NCBI GenBank assembly: GCA_030998225.1
Contig: JAPYXD010000308.1
Coordinates: 8,504,001-8,568,000, forward strand
DNA: 64,000 bases
Source: Diplolepis rosae
Lineage: Eukaryota; Arthropoda; Insecta; Hymenoptera; Diplolepididae
Reading direction: 5' to 3'
Positions within the stretch are counted from its first letter, which is position 1; each line of letters starts with the position of its first letter. Positions 1 through 10,381 of this stretch are shown piece by piece. The notes below the pieces were generated by a model. That model was not told the origin of the DNA. It did not search any database and was given only the letters and a program-made list of their open reading frames with translations. A program made the position numbers and the translations under genes.

Positions 1-910
1 GCCACAATATTTTCACTGAAAATCGACCGGCTACGGAAATTGGGTTTAGATATGAGAGCTTCGGCACCACACCTACCCTCCCACTTTGTCACGAGCTCGA
101 TGTTAACATGCTTTCCTACATTCTCCATTGTTTTTCCATAAACTGAATTATTCATCAATTTAAATAAGTTTTTTTCGAATTCATCTTTGGCATTGGCTCT
201 CCTCAAAGTGTTGAAATCTATGTGTGGTTTAAGCCAGGTTGATTGTTTAAATTTGAGTATACGGTGAATTTTCTTTAATTTGAGACCATTTACCAAAGCT
301 TTTTTCAAAACATGGTAATGAAGAACATACTTACGCTTAAGTAGGACGGTAGTTAACAATTTTTCCTGGATTGACCCCGGTGGTTTAGATTTTTCGGAGC
401 AAAAAGGTAAGTTGCTATGTCTATCATGAATTTCTTCCGGATAATCTAAATCAACTTCAAGAATGTAACCAACAGGAGACTGATCAGAAACATTAAAATT
501 GAAATAATCATCTACATTAGTCACCCACTCAAAACCACCGTAAAGAAGTGGTTGCGTTATTGCCCAACCATACAAGTTTTTTGCGTCAAAGTATACCAAA
601 TAATTGATCTCCTGATTTTCATCGTAAACATCCATATATGAATTGTTGGCTTTCGCGTAGCGGTCGCAACATTGACTGATGCCGCCTCTGATACCTCGTT
701 CCACAAACATGAGTTTATCCACGTTAGTCAAGAGTTCTTACCTTATTTTAGTATACTTCAACATAGCGTCCCAGGCATGCCAGGAGTAGTATAGTAATGT
801 GCTGGATCTAATTTATAAGCATTTATACACTGCTCTCGAAAATTTTCAAAGATCCGCTAAGAGCAACACGTCCGTTTTCATATATAATTTTACATAGTCA
901 CCAAGTCAAC
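1..910 (-). pseudogene. Family-B DNA polymerase fragment, Polinton/Maverick (adintovirus-like) type, decayed and cut by window edge
   Basis: Read on the minus strand, a frame is open from 737 down to base 1 and runs off the window. It carries the polymerase palm signature VGYILEVDLDYPEEIHD (motif A region) and the helix motif LMNNSVYGKTMENV (motif B, with the conserved K-x3-NSxYG). Further upstream are the family landmark RGGISQC, then CINAYKLDPAHYYT, then DYVKLYMKTDVLLLAD, which match the linker before the palm in protein-primed polymerases of Polintons and their viral relatives. The upstream part is broken: an in-frame stop at about 738-740, a frameshift near 770-775 and another near 855. 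The YxDTDS motif would lie outside the window. In a complete element this enzyme copies the element's own DNA. It could equally be an old endogenised virus copy; the sequence here cannot separate the two. Confidence 0.88.
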
Positions 911-1957
911 CAAGATTCTTTATCAGAATTAAAAATACGAACCCCACTTCCACACTTCTCTTCCAACCACTTAAAACAACATACTCGACAAGCCTTTCTA
1001 CTCACTTTTATCAACAACTCACATCCACTTTTACCCAAGTTTACTTAATTTCCTACAGCACAATCATCATGACTTATCCCTTTCATTCCGAAAACGGAAG
1101 TCCGAATGATTTTTTCTTAATTTTCCATTACAGAAGTTGGATTTTTATGAGTTTTGATAATTTCTTTTTGCCTTTTTTTATTACACGAAAAGAAATTTGA
1201 TGGCTTAATATATTAAGTTTTGTGAGAAGAAGTACCATTTTAGAGAGTAAACCAGAACTATTGGAAAAAGTTGTGAAAAAGTCCCATCATAATGGTGAAG
1301 CTTATTATGTCAATCATTACTTGCTGTCTGTCTGAAATTTGAGTCTTATAATGAGACATAATAGCAGCATCGTATCATTTCACTGAATCTTCTGATGTAA
1401 ATATATGTCATCGTATAGAGCAGAGTTTTGGAATCAGCGCGTGTTTAAACATGAAAATATTAAGACAAATTTTTACCATCTGTGATGGGTACGTTTCACT
1501 TTCCAGCATTCTCATATTTCGACTACAGTAAGTCCTAGGAAGTCAAATCAATAAAAGTGGATTAGTAATAATTCCAAATCGAAGAAAGAAATTTGTTTTC
1601 AATGTGTCAATTCGCAATGCCACTGTTGATCATCATTGCTTTTTGTCAATACCCTTCATTTATTTGTCAAGTGGCAAACATTTTAGCGGAATAAAACGTA
1701 CCTAAATGGGTCAGAACGAGGGGGAATTGAACCTACGACCTACGGGTTTTAACGCACCTACGTCCTACAACTAACGCACTAGACTATTCTCGCAATTGCG
1801 GTTTGAAATTTTGGAACTTGTTTTAGAAGATTGCTTTGATAGAACATATTTAAGGAGGAGAAAGTACCATCTAAGATTTCAACATTTGAACTCTGATGGG
1901 AACTTATGGGAACTTTTTCGAACATTACGATTGTAATATTCCGTAAATGCGTGTAAG
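911..1957. other. Non-coding AT-rich stretch
   Basis: I see no gene here. It contains a tRNA-like segment at 1712-1792 (listed separately) and, near 1130-1190, one copy of a T-rich motif that recurs as an array at 2795-3155. Confidence 0.5.
1712..1792 (-). repeat. tRNA-like sequence (SINE head or tRNA pseudogene)
   Basis: On the minus strand, 1723-1733 reads GGTTCAATTCC, a perfect RNA polymerase III B box. About 40 bp upstream, at 1775-1786, TAGTCTAGTGCG resembles an A box and is followed by GTTAG, as in tRNA D arms. The acceptor stem pairs only over about four bases, so a working tRNA is unlikely. A tRNA-derived SINE head or an old tRNA pseudogene fits better. Confidence 0.5.
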
Positions 1958-1959
1958 TA

Positions 1960-2484
1960 TCAGGTGTACCAGTAAGTACCAGTAAGTTTTGGTTGAATTT
2001 GACAGATGTAAAATGTCACTGTCGTAAGGTTGGACATCTGTCAACAACATAACCGTGAAATATTAGTGAATTATTATCAGTATAATATATTCTTTTTTTG
2101 TGCGAAAATGTCGAGTTTTGAACCAAATAAGCTTCATTTGCGGGAAATTTTGATTTACTTCTTCAATTTGAAGAAATCTGCAGCTGAGGCACATAGATTG
2201 CTTGAAGAAACATATGGTGAGGCTGCCTTAAGTGAGAGAAGTTGTCGTGAGTTATTTCAAAAGTTTAAGAACGGTGAATTTGACATCGAAGACAAAGAAT
2301 GTAGCAGAAGGCCGAAAGTGTACGAAGACGTGGAATTGGAAGCATTATTGGATCAAGATTCGCGGCAAACGTAAGAAGAACAATACGATGGACAATTTTG
2401 GAATAAGACATAAGGTTTCATTCTTTTACAATAAATGCCCAATTTTTGATAAAAAAAACGTCGGAAACTTATTGGTACACCTGA
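1960..2484 (+). mobile_element. Internally deleted mariner (irritans-like) with matched inverted ends and TA duplication
   Basis: The left end TCAGGTGTACCAGTAAGT (from 1960) matches the reverse complement of the right end (to 2484), TCAGGTGTACCAATAAGT, with one difference. Both ends are flanked by TA (1958-1959 and 2485-2486), the duplication expected of Tc1/mariner insertion. The element is 525 bp, against about 1.3 kb for a full mariner, because everything after the transposase N-terminus is missing. The left end also repeats AGTAAGTACC-type sequence once more inside the repeat. It could only move with transposase made elsewhere. Confidence 0.9.
2108..2374 (+). pseudogene. Mariner transposase N-terminus (helix-turn-helix part only)
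   Basis: The frame begins with ATG at 2108 (MSSFEPNKLHLREILIYFF) and continues with KSAAEAHRLLEETYGEAALS, the first DNA-binding helix-turn-helix of irritans-group mariner transposases. It ends after ALLDQDSRQT at a stop at 2372-2374. The second helix-turn-helix and the whole DD34D catalytic domain are absent, so no active enzyme can come from it. The reading frame itself is open over about 88 codons. It lies inside the 1960-2484 element. Related copies in other states of decay are at 20795-21285, 31711-32393 and 53484-54320. Confidence 0.9.
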
Positions 2485-2794
2485 TAATATTTCAACCTAT
2501 GTAATGTCTTATAATGTAAACGCTAAAGATATGCATACACATCTTTAAAGGTATATTTTGTCCAAAAAAATCTGGCATATGAATTTTCAATTTTTACTAT
2601 CATTCTTGGTGATATTTTCTGAAACGTGATATATTAAGTAGCATATTTTTTAGATTGACTGGCAGAAATTCCTAATGGTTCTGGTTTACTGTCAATAATG
2701 GCATTTTCAACCATCAAATTCTTATCCGTGTAGAAATTGGAAATTTTGTAGAAAGAAATGTGAATGTAATGATTTTCCCTTCGATTTCTTTGTA

Positions 2795-3155
2795 CTAAAA
2801 TTTGGTTTTCGATGAGTTTTTCTTGAACTTTGTGTTATAAAACTTTATTTTCAATTACTTTGAATGATTTTTCCTTAACTTTCCAGTATAAAATTTGAAT
2901 TTTTATGAGTTTTGTTGATTTTTCCGTTTTTTACCAAATTTTGCAAATACTATATTAAAACTAGATTTTTAATGAGTTTTGATCCTTTTTTCTTTAATTT
3001 TGCTTATAAAATTTGATTTTTAATCACTTTTAATTACTTTTTCACGATTTTTCATAAAAGAGTTTGGTTTTTCATAAGTTTCTCTTCAATTTCATGTGAT
3101 AAAATTGGGCTTTTAATGACTTTCAATGAATTTTCGATTTTGAAGTCGATAAAAT
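2795..3155. repeat. Degenerate tandem array, about 50-bp unit, seven copies
   Basis: The block (a)TAAAA.TTTGATTTTTAATGAGTTTT recurs starting near 2796, 2837, 2889, 2953, 3005, 3053 and 3101, with a stub at 3148. Spacing is 41 to 64 bp, so units have drifted and contain indels. A single related unit sits at about 1133-1190. There is no coding potential. Confidence 0.6.
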
Positions 3156-4488
3156 TAGAAACATTCAAAAACCAGCAATCACAATATATTCAAATTTTTC
3201 TACATCCATAAATGGATTTATTTTTATTGTCACTGAAGACATTTTTTAATATAAATCAGAACAATGTACAGAGGTTATGTTATACGTATAAATATGAATA
3301 CGGTTGAAATTAACTATTCGATTGCATTGACGTATTTCAAGTAAAAGTATGTTTCTCTTCATATCCTAGTCTCCATTAATTCTCGTTGTTCCACTTACTT
3401 ATTCCTCGCGCTCTCCCATTCTTTCGTTCTCTTTACGTAGTGATTCCGTTGTAGTAAACTACTTCACTTTTATTCAGGACCTATGTCTAAAAACCCTTCG
3501 TACATGCTGACATAGATTTTGAAAATGTATAATAGGAGATCCCCCGAAACACATGAAATTAGGACGTTCACACTCTTGAAGGGTTTCGTTTTGCACTTTC
3601 AAGAGTGCAACGATTGAATCGCTGCAATGTAACCGAGAGGGTTCTCATTCTACTTTTACACTTCTTCTCATTCATAACAGCAGTATGAGCTCGTTGTAGA
3701 ATGTTTCGATTTACTTACCCCTCCTTTCTCACTCATTCTTTCATTCTCATTGCGTAGCTTTTCTCTTATGAGGCGATCTAGTTTGTTCTAAGGCGTGAAT
3801 TAATACATTATAGTACAATGCTCAACAAGTATTATTCAATAATTTCTGCAGAAATAAAATAAAGTATACGTATTTTTGCATTTTTACGAGAAATTAATGT
3901 ATAAGCGCAAACACCCTTAGGTGCATTTTATTATATTTCTGCAAAATAAAGTAAGTTTCGCGTACAAAACCGAGCTGCAAAATTTCTTCAAAAAGAGGGT
4001 ATGCAAATGTAAAGTTCTAAATTGATTGACAAATTTTTATGAGGGTCAACTACCCCAAAAGAAGTTACGATTATGGAAGAAGATGACCAAATAAGTGTGA
4101 ATTGAATCTAAAAATCTGAGAAAAAAATATGTTACACAAGACAATAAAATAAAGTTTATGCTTTTTGCATTTTCCAGAGAAGTTACTTTATAGGGGGTAA
4201 CCGCCCTTAAGGAAATTTTATGAATTTTAAAAACATCACGTTAAACAGATTTCGGTAGGGATAACTTCAGACGGCCATACCAGCAAGATTTACCATAAAA
4301 AAAAAAATTTCCGTATTTCTTTAAAACTTTATCTTTTGTGTATTGAAAGTTTGTAATTGTAAAATAAATTTTACTATGAAAAAAAATTCTTGAAAAAAAT
4401 CTTTGAGATATGGTGCGGACCCCTTAAGTGAAAAATAAAGAAGTAATTATAAATGAAATAAGAAAAGATTATGAAACACGAATTAAAT

Positions 4489-4645
4489 CTTTTGTGCTCT
4501 TTAGCAAAAAGCCTTAATTTAACGGAAGAAAATAATCCTTTCTTTCCCATAAAAAAATTGAGTTTTTGAGAATTCACTTTTGTGCTCTTTAGCAGAAAGT
4601 TAATTCTGAAATTCAAGCTCTTGTGCTCATTAGCAGAGAGACTGA
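4489..4645. repeat. Short degenerate direct repeat, three copies
   Basis: TTTTGTGCTCTTTAGCAAAA recurs with small changes at about 4490, 4578 and 4620 (the last has CATTAGCAGAG). Spacing of 88 and 42 bp suggests one copy was lost or altered. Confidence 0.5.
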
Positions 4646-4719
4646 ATTTTAAATTCTAATTTTTGTTATTATTATCTTTTTTTTCTTTAACTCACATTTT
4701 CCCCTTGGACTCTTTCATA

Positions 4720-5890
4720 TGTCCCATACTATCACTAATCTATACTGCAAGCGCAAACATAGATCGCGTGCGGGTCGACAAGCAAGAGAAAAGTTTGACA
4801 GGAAGTTGGATGAAGTAAGAGTGACTTGTGTCGATTCAAAAGAACCTCTTAGCAGTATAACACCCGAGTCTCCAACCAAAACTTTCAACCCGCAGGAATT
4901 CCAAATTAAAGTAATAAATCATTTTGATGAATTATCAATTTTTCTTTTTTTTTGAAAATCTGCTCGATAAGGCAGAAACTGACTTAAAGAAATTCCAGCA
5001 GGCAAAACGAGATCTCAAAAAGCGTCCACTTCCAAGTAGTGAGGGTACTCATTTAGTAGTTTTTACGACACATATATTGCATATTTCTTTCTTTTTACTC
5101 ATTTATTATTTTTACCTTCTCTTGTACCCTACCATCAACCCTAGGCTCACAACAAATACTTGTTGTCAGGCTTTTTACATTTTCTCCTATAAATCTTATG
5201 TACTGGCGGAAGGACAATAATACAACAGAATTCCGATTGAGTTTCAATTCAATCAAAATTCTAGTGGTTCTCTCGCTCTGAAGCACGTACGTTAAGTTAC
5301 AGACTCTGTTGTCACTGTTAAGCGATTGATTTGATTATTCCCTTTTTTTCATGGAATGAGAAGAGAAAAATTCAAATCAGAATTTTTTTTTTATTTGAAT
5401 CTTTTGAAAATTTCGTCCCCTCTGTGGTACGTACGCTGAGACGTAGGTTCTGTTGGCTACATTGAGAAATCGAATACTCCTTGTATGTCCTGTCAAAAGG
5501 ATCCTACCCTTCTGAAACCGCCCAAGAAAAAAAGGCGTTTCGGGAGAAAACACCTGTACACTCGCACTCAATCAACAGTTTATCGAAACCTGGTATTCCC
5601 TGCTAAGAGAGAGATTCCTATGTGTGTAGTTTTACCCCTTTCGACGGACTGAAGTACCAGCACTAGAAATAGCGTTCAGAGTCGCTCAGGTGACAATAAT
5701 AGATCTAGAAATCAGCGACGCCCTTGAACAAAGAAGGCAAGCTTATAGAGAAGAGAATCATCCCTCACGTGAAATCAACCAAGTTGTTATTGGAAGGGCC
5801 CTAAATAGGGGTATCTCCGAGAACGAAATTGCTGACTTTGAAACTATCGTATTAGACTCAGGATCAGAAAAGGAACAAATGTCCGAGTAA
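4720..5890 (+). pseudogene. Uncharacterised reading frames with coding character, broken
   Basis: I do not recognise a family. The frame from 4720 (MSHTITNLYCKRKHRSRAGR) runs to about 4950, rich in K, R, E and D. It then shifts inside a run of T at about 4943-4953 into a second frame containing ENLLDKAETDLKKFQQAKRD (about 4953-5050). A third piece at 5690-5890 (EQRRQAYREENHPSREINQV) is also charged and coding-like. They lie just upstream of a mariner and a gypsy gag, so they may be the 5' part of the gypsy element that the mariner interrupts; this is inference from position only. Between 5220 and 5460 two similar blocks around GTACGTACG..CTCTGTTG are imperfect direct repeats. Confidence 0.3.
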
Positions 5891-5949
5891 TTTAACTCTT
5901 GCACCTTCAAAATTTATGACGTCAGATAAAGTTCAAATTATTATATCTC

Positions 5950-6825
5950 CGCGCTGGCGTTATTCTTTATCATCGAGCGGGTGGCATCCTTCAAAGTAAT
6001 CCCCACTTGATTGAATAACACGGTTCCAGCGATGTTTCTACTTCTCAAAAAAGTCCTGGAACTCACTTTTGGGGATGTCCTTGAGTACGCTCGTCGCATT
6101 ATTTTCAACCGTCGTTTTGTCATCGAGTCGCTGTCCTTTGAGTGGTTAAAAGAGTTTTGGGAACATTCAAAAGTCGCAGGGAGCTATGACCGGACTGTAC
6201 AATCTGGTCTTTCACCAAAAATTGCGGCACAAGATTCGATAAATGCGTTGGTGCGTTATCGTGGTGAAGATGCCAGTCACCGCACACACGTGAGTCATTC
6301 CTAAAATCTTGTTCAAAATTTCCCAAACAGTAGTTTTCGGTACTACGAGACCGTTTTCCAGTTCACGAACAGTTAATCGACGATCACCTTCAATCGCAAG
6401 TCGCACCCGCTCAATATTAACCAATTCTGGTCGGCCAGAACGAGAATCACGATCAACAGAAGTGCGACCTCCTTTGAAACGATTAAACCACTCTTTTATT
6501 CGTGTTTTGCTCATACACTCATTCCCAAAGGCCTTCTGCATCATCTGAATAGTTTCCGAACTCGTATTTCCAAGTTGAAAACAAAATTTAATGCAAATTC
6601 GTTGATCTTGTTTTTCAGTCGTTTTTAACAATCACAAAATCCGCCGAACTCAAAAATAGCTTTGTAAACAAAAACACGCTGCGCATGAAATATACGTCCG
6701 GCAGATGTCATTAAGCAACCGAAAGGTTCGTGAGGCTTTACTGTTGACATTCATGCCCCGCAGAGGTCGCTCGAACACTGTGGCGTGGAGGTATGAAGGT
6801 AGGTATACTTTCCGGACAGACCTCG
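5950..6825 (-). pseudogene. Mariner transposase, middle deleted, frameshifted
   Basis: Read on the minus strand, about 6631-6300 encodes a mariner helix-turn-helix region: KTTEKQDQRICIKFCFQLGN, then FGNECMSKTRIKEWFNRFKG, SGRPELVN and LTVRELENGLVVPKTTVWEI. After ILGMTHVC the sequence jumps straight to the catalytic end, HHDNAPTHLSNLVPQFL, so the stretch with the first catalytic Asp (TGDE) is lost. The tail, through frameshifts, gives FQDFF and SGDYFEG-like endings near 5990. The 5' inverted end is visible at 6801-6825 (AGGTATACTTTCCGGACAGA...), next to TA. No matching 3' end is found near 5950, so the element is truncated there. It differs from the irritans copies in this window. Confidence 0.85.
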
Positions 6826-6924
6826 TATATGTGCATATGTGCATGTGTAGATATATATACTATATATAAATATATTATATTTTTATTATAAACATATCCC
6901 TGTACTTATAAGCGTGTCCACCCA

Positions 6925-8000
6925 TTGGAACACAAAAACGGCAAGAATCCCCCACTAAAGGAATTTTTGCAGGACGTGGCAAACGGCGCGGTATACATGA
7001 TGGAAGCCACGGAGCCAGGCTTCATAAAGGTCGTTTTAAGCAAACTCAAGGGCGTTGCGCGGGAAAGTGTTAGAGACAAGCGATTTGATCGAGTCAACGA
7101 CCTAATGGCACACTTGAAGAAACGTTTCGCCCCTTCGAAAAAGTATCAGTTGTACTTTGAATCTATCGTAAACTTGCGGATGAAACAAACGGAAACCGTA
7201 AGCGATCATTACGACCGAGTGCAGGGTTTGTTGAGTGGAGCAAAACACGCGATTGAGGACAAATATACGCAGCTTTTATTATGCCGGTACTACTCGTGGA
7301 GAGTACCATCATGATGAAACCGGTGGTGGATTGCGCACTAGACGCCTTCATTAAGGGTCTCCCGGACGAAATGTCTATGTTCGTAAACACCAGAAATCCG
7401 AAGGACCTTAGTGATGCCCTCCACATAGAGGAATGACTAAGGCAAACGGAAAGAGTAAGACCCTTCGCGTCATCTTACCACATCATGCGGCAAAACGAAA
7501 AAATTCCGGAACGCGCGCGATCACCTAGCCCTTATACAAGACAGATGGTCAAACCAGATAACGCAGAAAAGGTATAATGCGAACTTACACCAGAAGCCCT
7601 CACCCCTCGCAATCCAACACCTCCACATCAACAATTTCATCAATACCCGCCACAGCATCCTTCATACCCACCACAGTTTCCCTACTCCCATCTCCCACCA
7701 TACCAATACCCCTACTCATACCCACCCCTTCCACCTATGTGGCAGTACGCTTCTGAACCCCCGAATAAGAACGGACCCGGGAATAATAAACCATGGCGCG
7801 GGTATAGTAGGCCGCCAGGAAACACGACACCTACTAGATCGACTTTACCAGGACCTCCAGAGAATTTAAACTCCCAACAGGTTCGTCACTTAGACGCGGC
7901 AACAAACCAGACTTATGGGGAGCGTCCCAAGACAGTCCACTTTCAGGAGAGCACAGCAGGATCTTTCGAACAAGATCAAAGACCGAAGACTCACCTGTAG
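6925..8000 (+). pseudogene. Ty3/gypsy gag, broken
   Basis: The frame from 6925 (MEHKNGKNPPLKEFLQDVAN) holds a capsid-like helical region. It includes VARESVRDKRFDRVNDLMAH and VNLRMKQTETVSDHYDRV, which fit insect gypsy gag (retrotransposon gag family). A frameshift near 7290 moves to ALDAFIKGLPDEMSMFVNTR, a typical gag major-homology-like segment. Stops occur near 7434 and 7577. The C-terminal third (about 7600-7990) is rich in Pro, Tyr and Gln and has no CCHC zinc knuckle. Gag would form the particle that packages element RNA. The start of gag is not identifiable; AT microsatellite and a mariner precede it. Confidence 0.8.
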
Positions 8001-8342
8001 TTGAGTTGAATGCTCTTGAGTTCCGCAGGAACAAGGCAACATTTCTCGTAGACCCAGGCTCCGATGTCAAATCATCCTGTAATCACAATAGATACGATCA
8101 ACCTTTCGATACTTAACACTATAGTGGAATTCTACGCCGTAAGGAATAGCATCCCCATTTCAACAGATGGAATTCTAGGAAGACCTTATTTAAGGCAAGA
8201 ACAAGCTCAAAATTCATTCCGACACAACGCGTTAGTAACTGCTTCCAACTCTATTACATCGATCCCTTTTATCGATCGAGAATCACAGGAAGCCAAGGAA
8301 TCGCTTAAACCCGAAATTAAACCATTGTCAAAAATACTCTAA
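8001..8342 (+). pseudogene. Ty3/gypsy aspartic protease, broken
   Basis: In one frame VVELNALEFRRNKATFLVDP runs into GSDVK at about 8040-8070. This is the position of the protease active-site motif (usually LVDTGA or LVDSGS), here DPG, so the residue after the catalytic Asp is changed. A frameshift leads to the frame at 8064-8342, whose GILGRPYL (about 8190) matches the ILGxDFL strand near the protease C-terminus. The enzyme would cut the gag-pol polyprotein. It lies between gag and reverse transcriptase as expected. Confidence 0.7.
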
Positions 8343-10185
8343 AAATTAGAGCAAGGACAAGGCAACCTATTTTCATAAGCGCCACAAACCCGGAGGTTTT
8401 TGAAGGCTACCTGCCTAAACTAGAGACCCCCGAAGGGCTCTATCTAGGAGAGGCAGCTGTCTCAACACATAATGGCGTCTACCACGCAATTACCATTAAT
8501 TCCACCGAAAACAACATCGATATAGAGATTGCTCCCCAGGAAGTTATACCGTTTGATTTCTGTACATTTCCTGGTGAAGAATTCTCTGACTCAGAACCCG
8601 AATTTTCTGCCATAGGCTCACAGGAACATCTGAGCTCTTATGCGCAGCGTATCGAAAGAGCAAAGAAGAGCCTGCATCATTCTCATTTAAATAATGTAGA
8701 AAAGAACTACATCCTTCAATAGGCAGATGACTACGCCGATATTTTCTACCTAAATAGTGAGAGACTTAGCAGCACTCGTCTGATCCAACACCGAATTTCA
8801 ACAGTGGATAATGAGGTGATTGCAAAGAAGCAATTCAGGTATCCTCATGATGCGACGGATCAAGTCATATTGCAAGCCGAAAGACAATAAAATACTGGGA
8901 ATATTGGTGACACTAAATCTCCTTATAATTCTCCACTTTGGATTGTTCCAAAGAAGCTCGACGCCTCTGGAGAGCAGAAGTGGAGAGTTGTTATTGATTT
9001 CAGAGCCCTTAACGAAAAGGTAATCGAGGATGCCTACCCCTTGCCTAACATCAAAGATATTCTAGACCACTTGGGGAATGCACAGTACTTTTCTGTGTTC
9101 GATCTAGCCAGTGGCTTCCACCAAGTAGAAACACATCCCGATGATCGATTAAAAACGGCGTTTTCTACCCCCCGTGGACACTTTGAGTATCTGCGGATGC
9201 CAATGGAGATTAAAAATGCTCCTGCTACCTTTTAACGCCTCATGGACGTCGTTTTGTAGGCATTCATGGAACCGAAGTTTTGGTCCATCTGGATGAGATT
9301 GTTAGTCATTTAAAAATCTTAGAAGAACACGAGACGAAAGCCAGGAGATTGTTCAATAGACTAAGGGAGGCGTATCTAAATTTTCAGCCGGACAATTGCA
9401 AATTTTTACGAACCGAGGTAGCTTACCTAGACCATATAATCGGCCGTGATGGAGTCAAACCTAACCCCGCCAAGATAGCCGCAATTAGAAAACTCACACA
9501 GCCAAAAACAGTCCAGGCTATTCGATAATTCTTCGGCCTCTCAGGGTACTATAGGAGATTTATAAAAGACTACGCAAAGCACGCAAAACCCTCGTCCAAT
9601 CACCTGAAGAAGGACACAAAATGGGAATGGGGACGCACACAACGGAAAAGCTTCCGACAAGTACGCAGATACCTCTGCAACGAACCTGTGCTCCAATACT
9701 CCGACTTCGACAAGCCCTTTAAGCTAACCACTGATGCCTCTGAGCATGCTGTAGGCGCTATATTAACCCAAGAAAAGGATGGAGTAGATATGCCCATCGC
9801 CTACTTTTCCAAAGTAATAAACTCCTGCTAGCAAAACTACTCTAAGGCGGAGAAGGAATGTCTAGCCGTGCTGTACGCTGTTACGAACTTCCGTCCATAT
9901 TTGTACGGTAGAGAATTTGTGCTAGCTTGCGATTATGAGCCATAGCATTGGATGACTTATATTAATAACCAAGGAGCAAGGCTGCTGCGATGGCGACCTA
10001 GATTCAAGGATTATCAATACAAGTTTGAGTTTAAGCAAGGGAAACTGAACAGGGGTGTTGAAGCCTTGTCAGCAAACCCTGTGGCCGACGGACAATACTC
10101 AGAATCTACTGAGTCTACTGACTCCTACGATTCTGACAACTCTGACCAATCCTACAAATCCTCTCCCCTACAAAAAAACCTCTGA
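8343..10185 (+). pseudogene. Ty3/gypsy reverse transcriptase and RNase H, broken
   Basis: The order of motifs is that of errantivirus-like gypsy pol: SPLWIVPKKLDASGEQKWRV and VVIDFRALNEK (about 8935-9020), FSVFDLASGFHQVETHPDDR with the motif A Asp (about 9090-9150), and FSTPRGHFEYLRMP (motif B). Motif C at about 9282 reads HLDE, not YLDD, so one of the two essential Asp residues is lost. FGLSGYYRRFIKDYAKHAKP follows. RNase H begins FKLTTDASEHAVGAILTQ (about 9720-9775) and ends with RWRPRFKDYQYKFEFKQGKL. Stops interrupt near 8720, 8888, 9232, 9257, 9526, 9829 and 9943. No integrase is seen after it. Confidence 0.9.
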
Positions 10186-10381
10186 AAACATTAAGAGTTC
10201 CACGGGAAACCCTTCGGACACAGGAAAAGTATTAGTAATAACGCGTTCCAAAGCATTGCGGGCAGAACCTAGTAAAGGTTAACCTTCCTCCACCAGTCAG
10301 AAGCCAGCAGATTCTACTCGATGCATAATTCAAACGAAGAAATTCATTCAGACAAGGAACTAATCCACTTCTGAATCCAGT

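Larger units (their letters stand above)
2485..4719. other. Non-coding AT-rich stretch with degenerate repeats
   Basis: I see no supportable gene. Two degenerate arrays (2795-3155 and 4489-4645) are listed separately. Near 3575-3612 the sequence ACTCTTGAAGGG...TTTCAAGAGT can fold into a short hairpin. Segments at about 3390-3450 and 3715-3770 (cattctttCgttctc..acGTAG type) are loosely similar to each other, as are 3845-3960 and 4140-4210. Confidence 0.45.

Noticed and set aside
1712..1792. A working tRNA gene
   Set aside because: The B box is perfect but acceptor and anticodon stems do not form properly. The same applies to 17780-17850 and 41907-41976.
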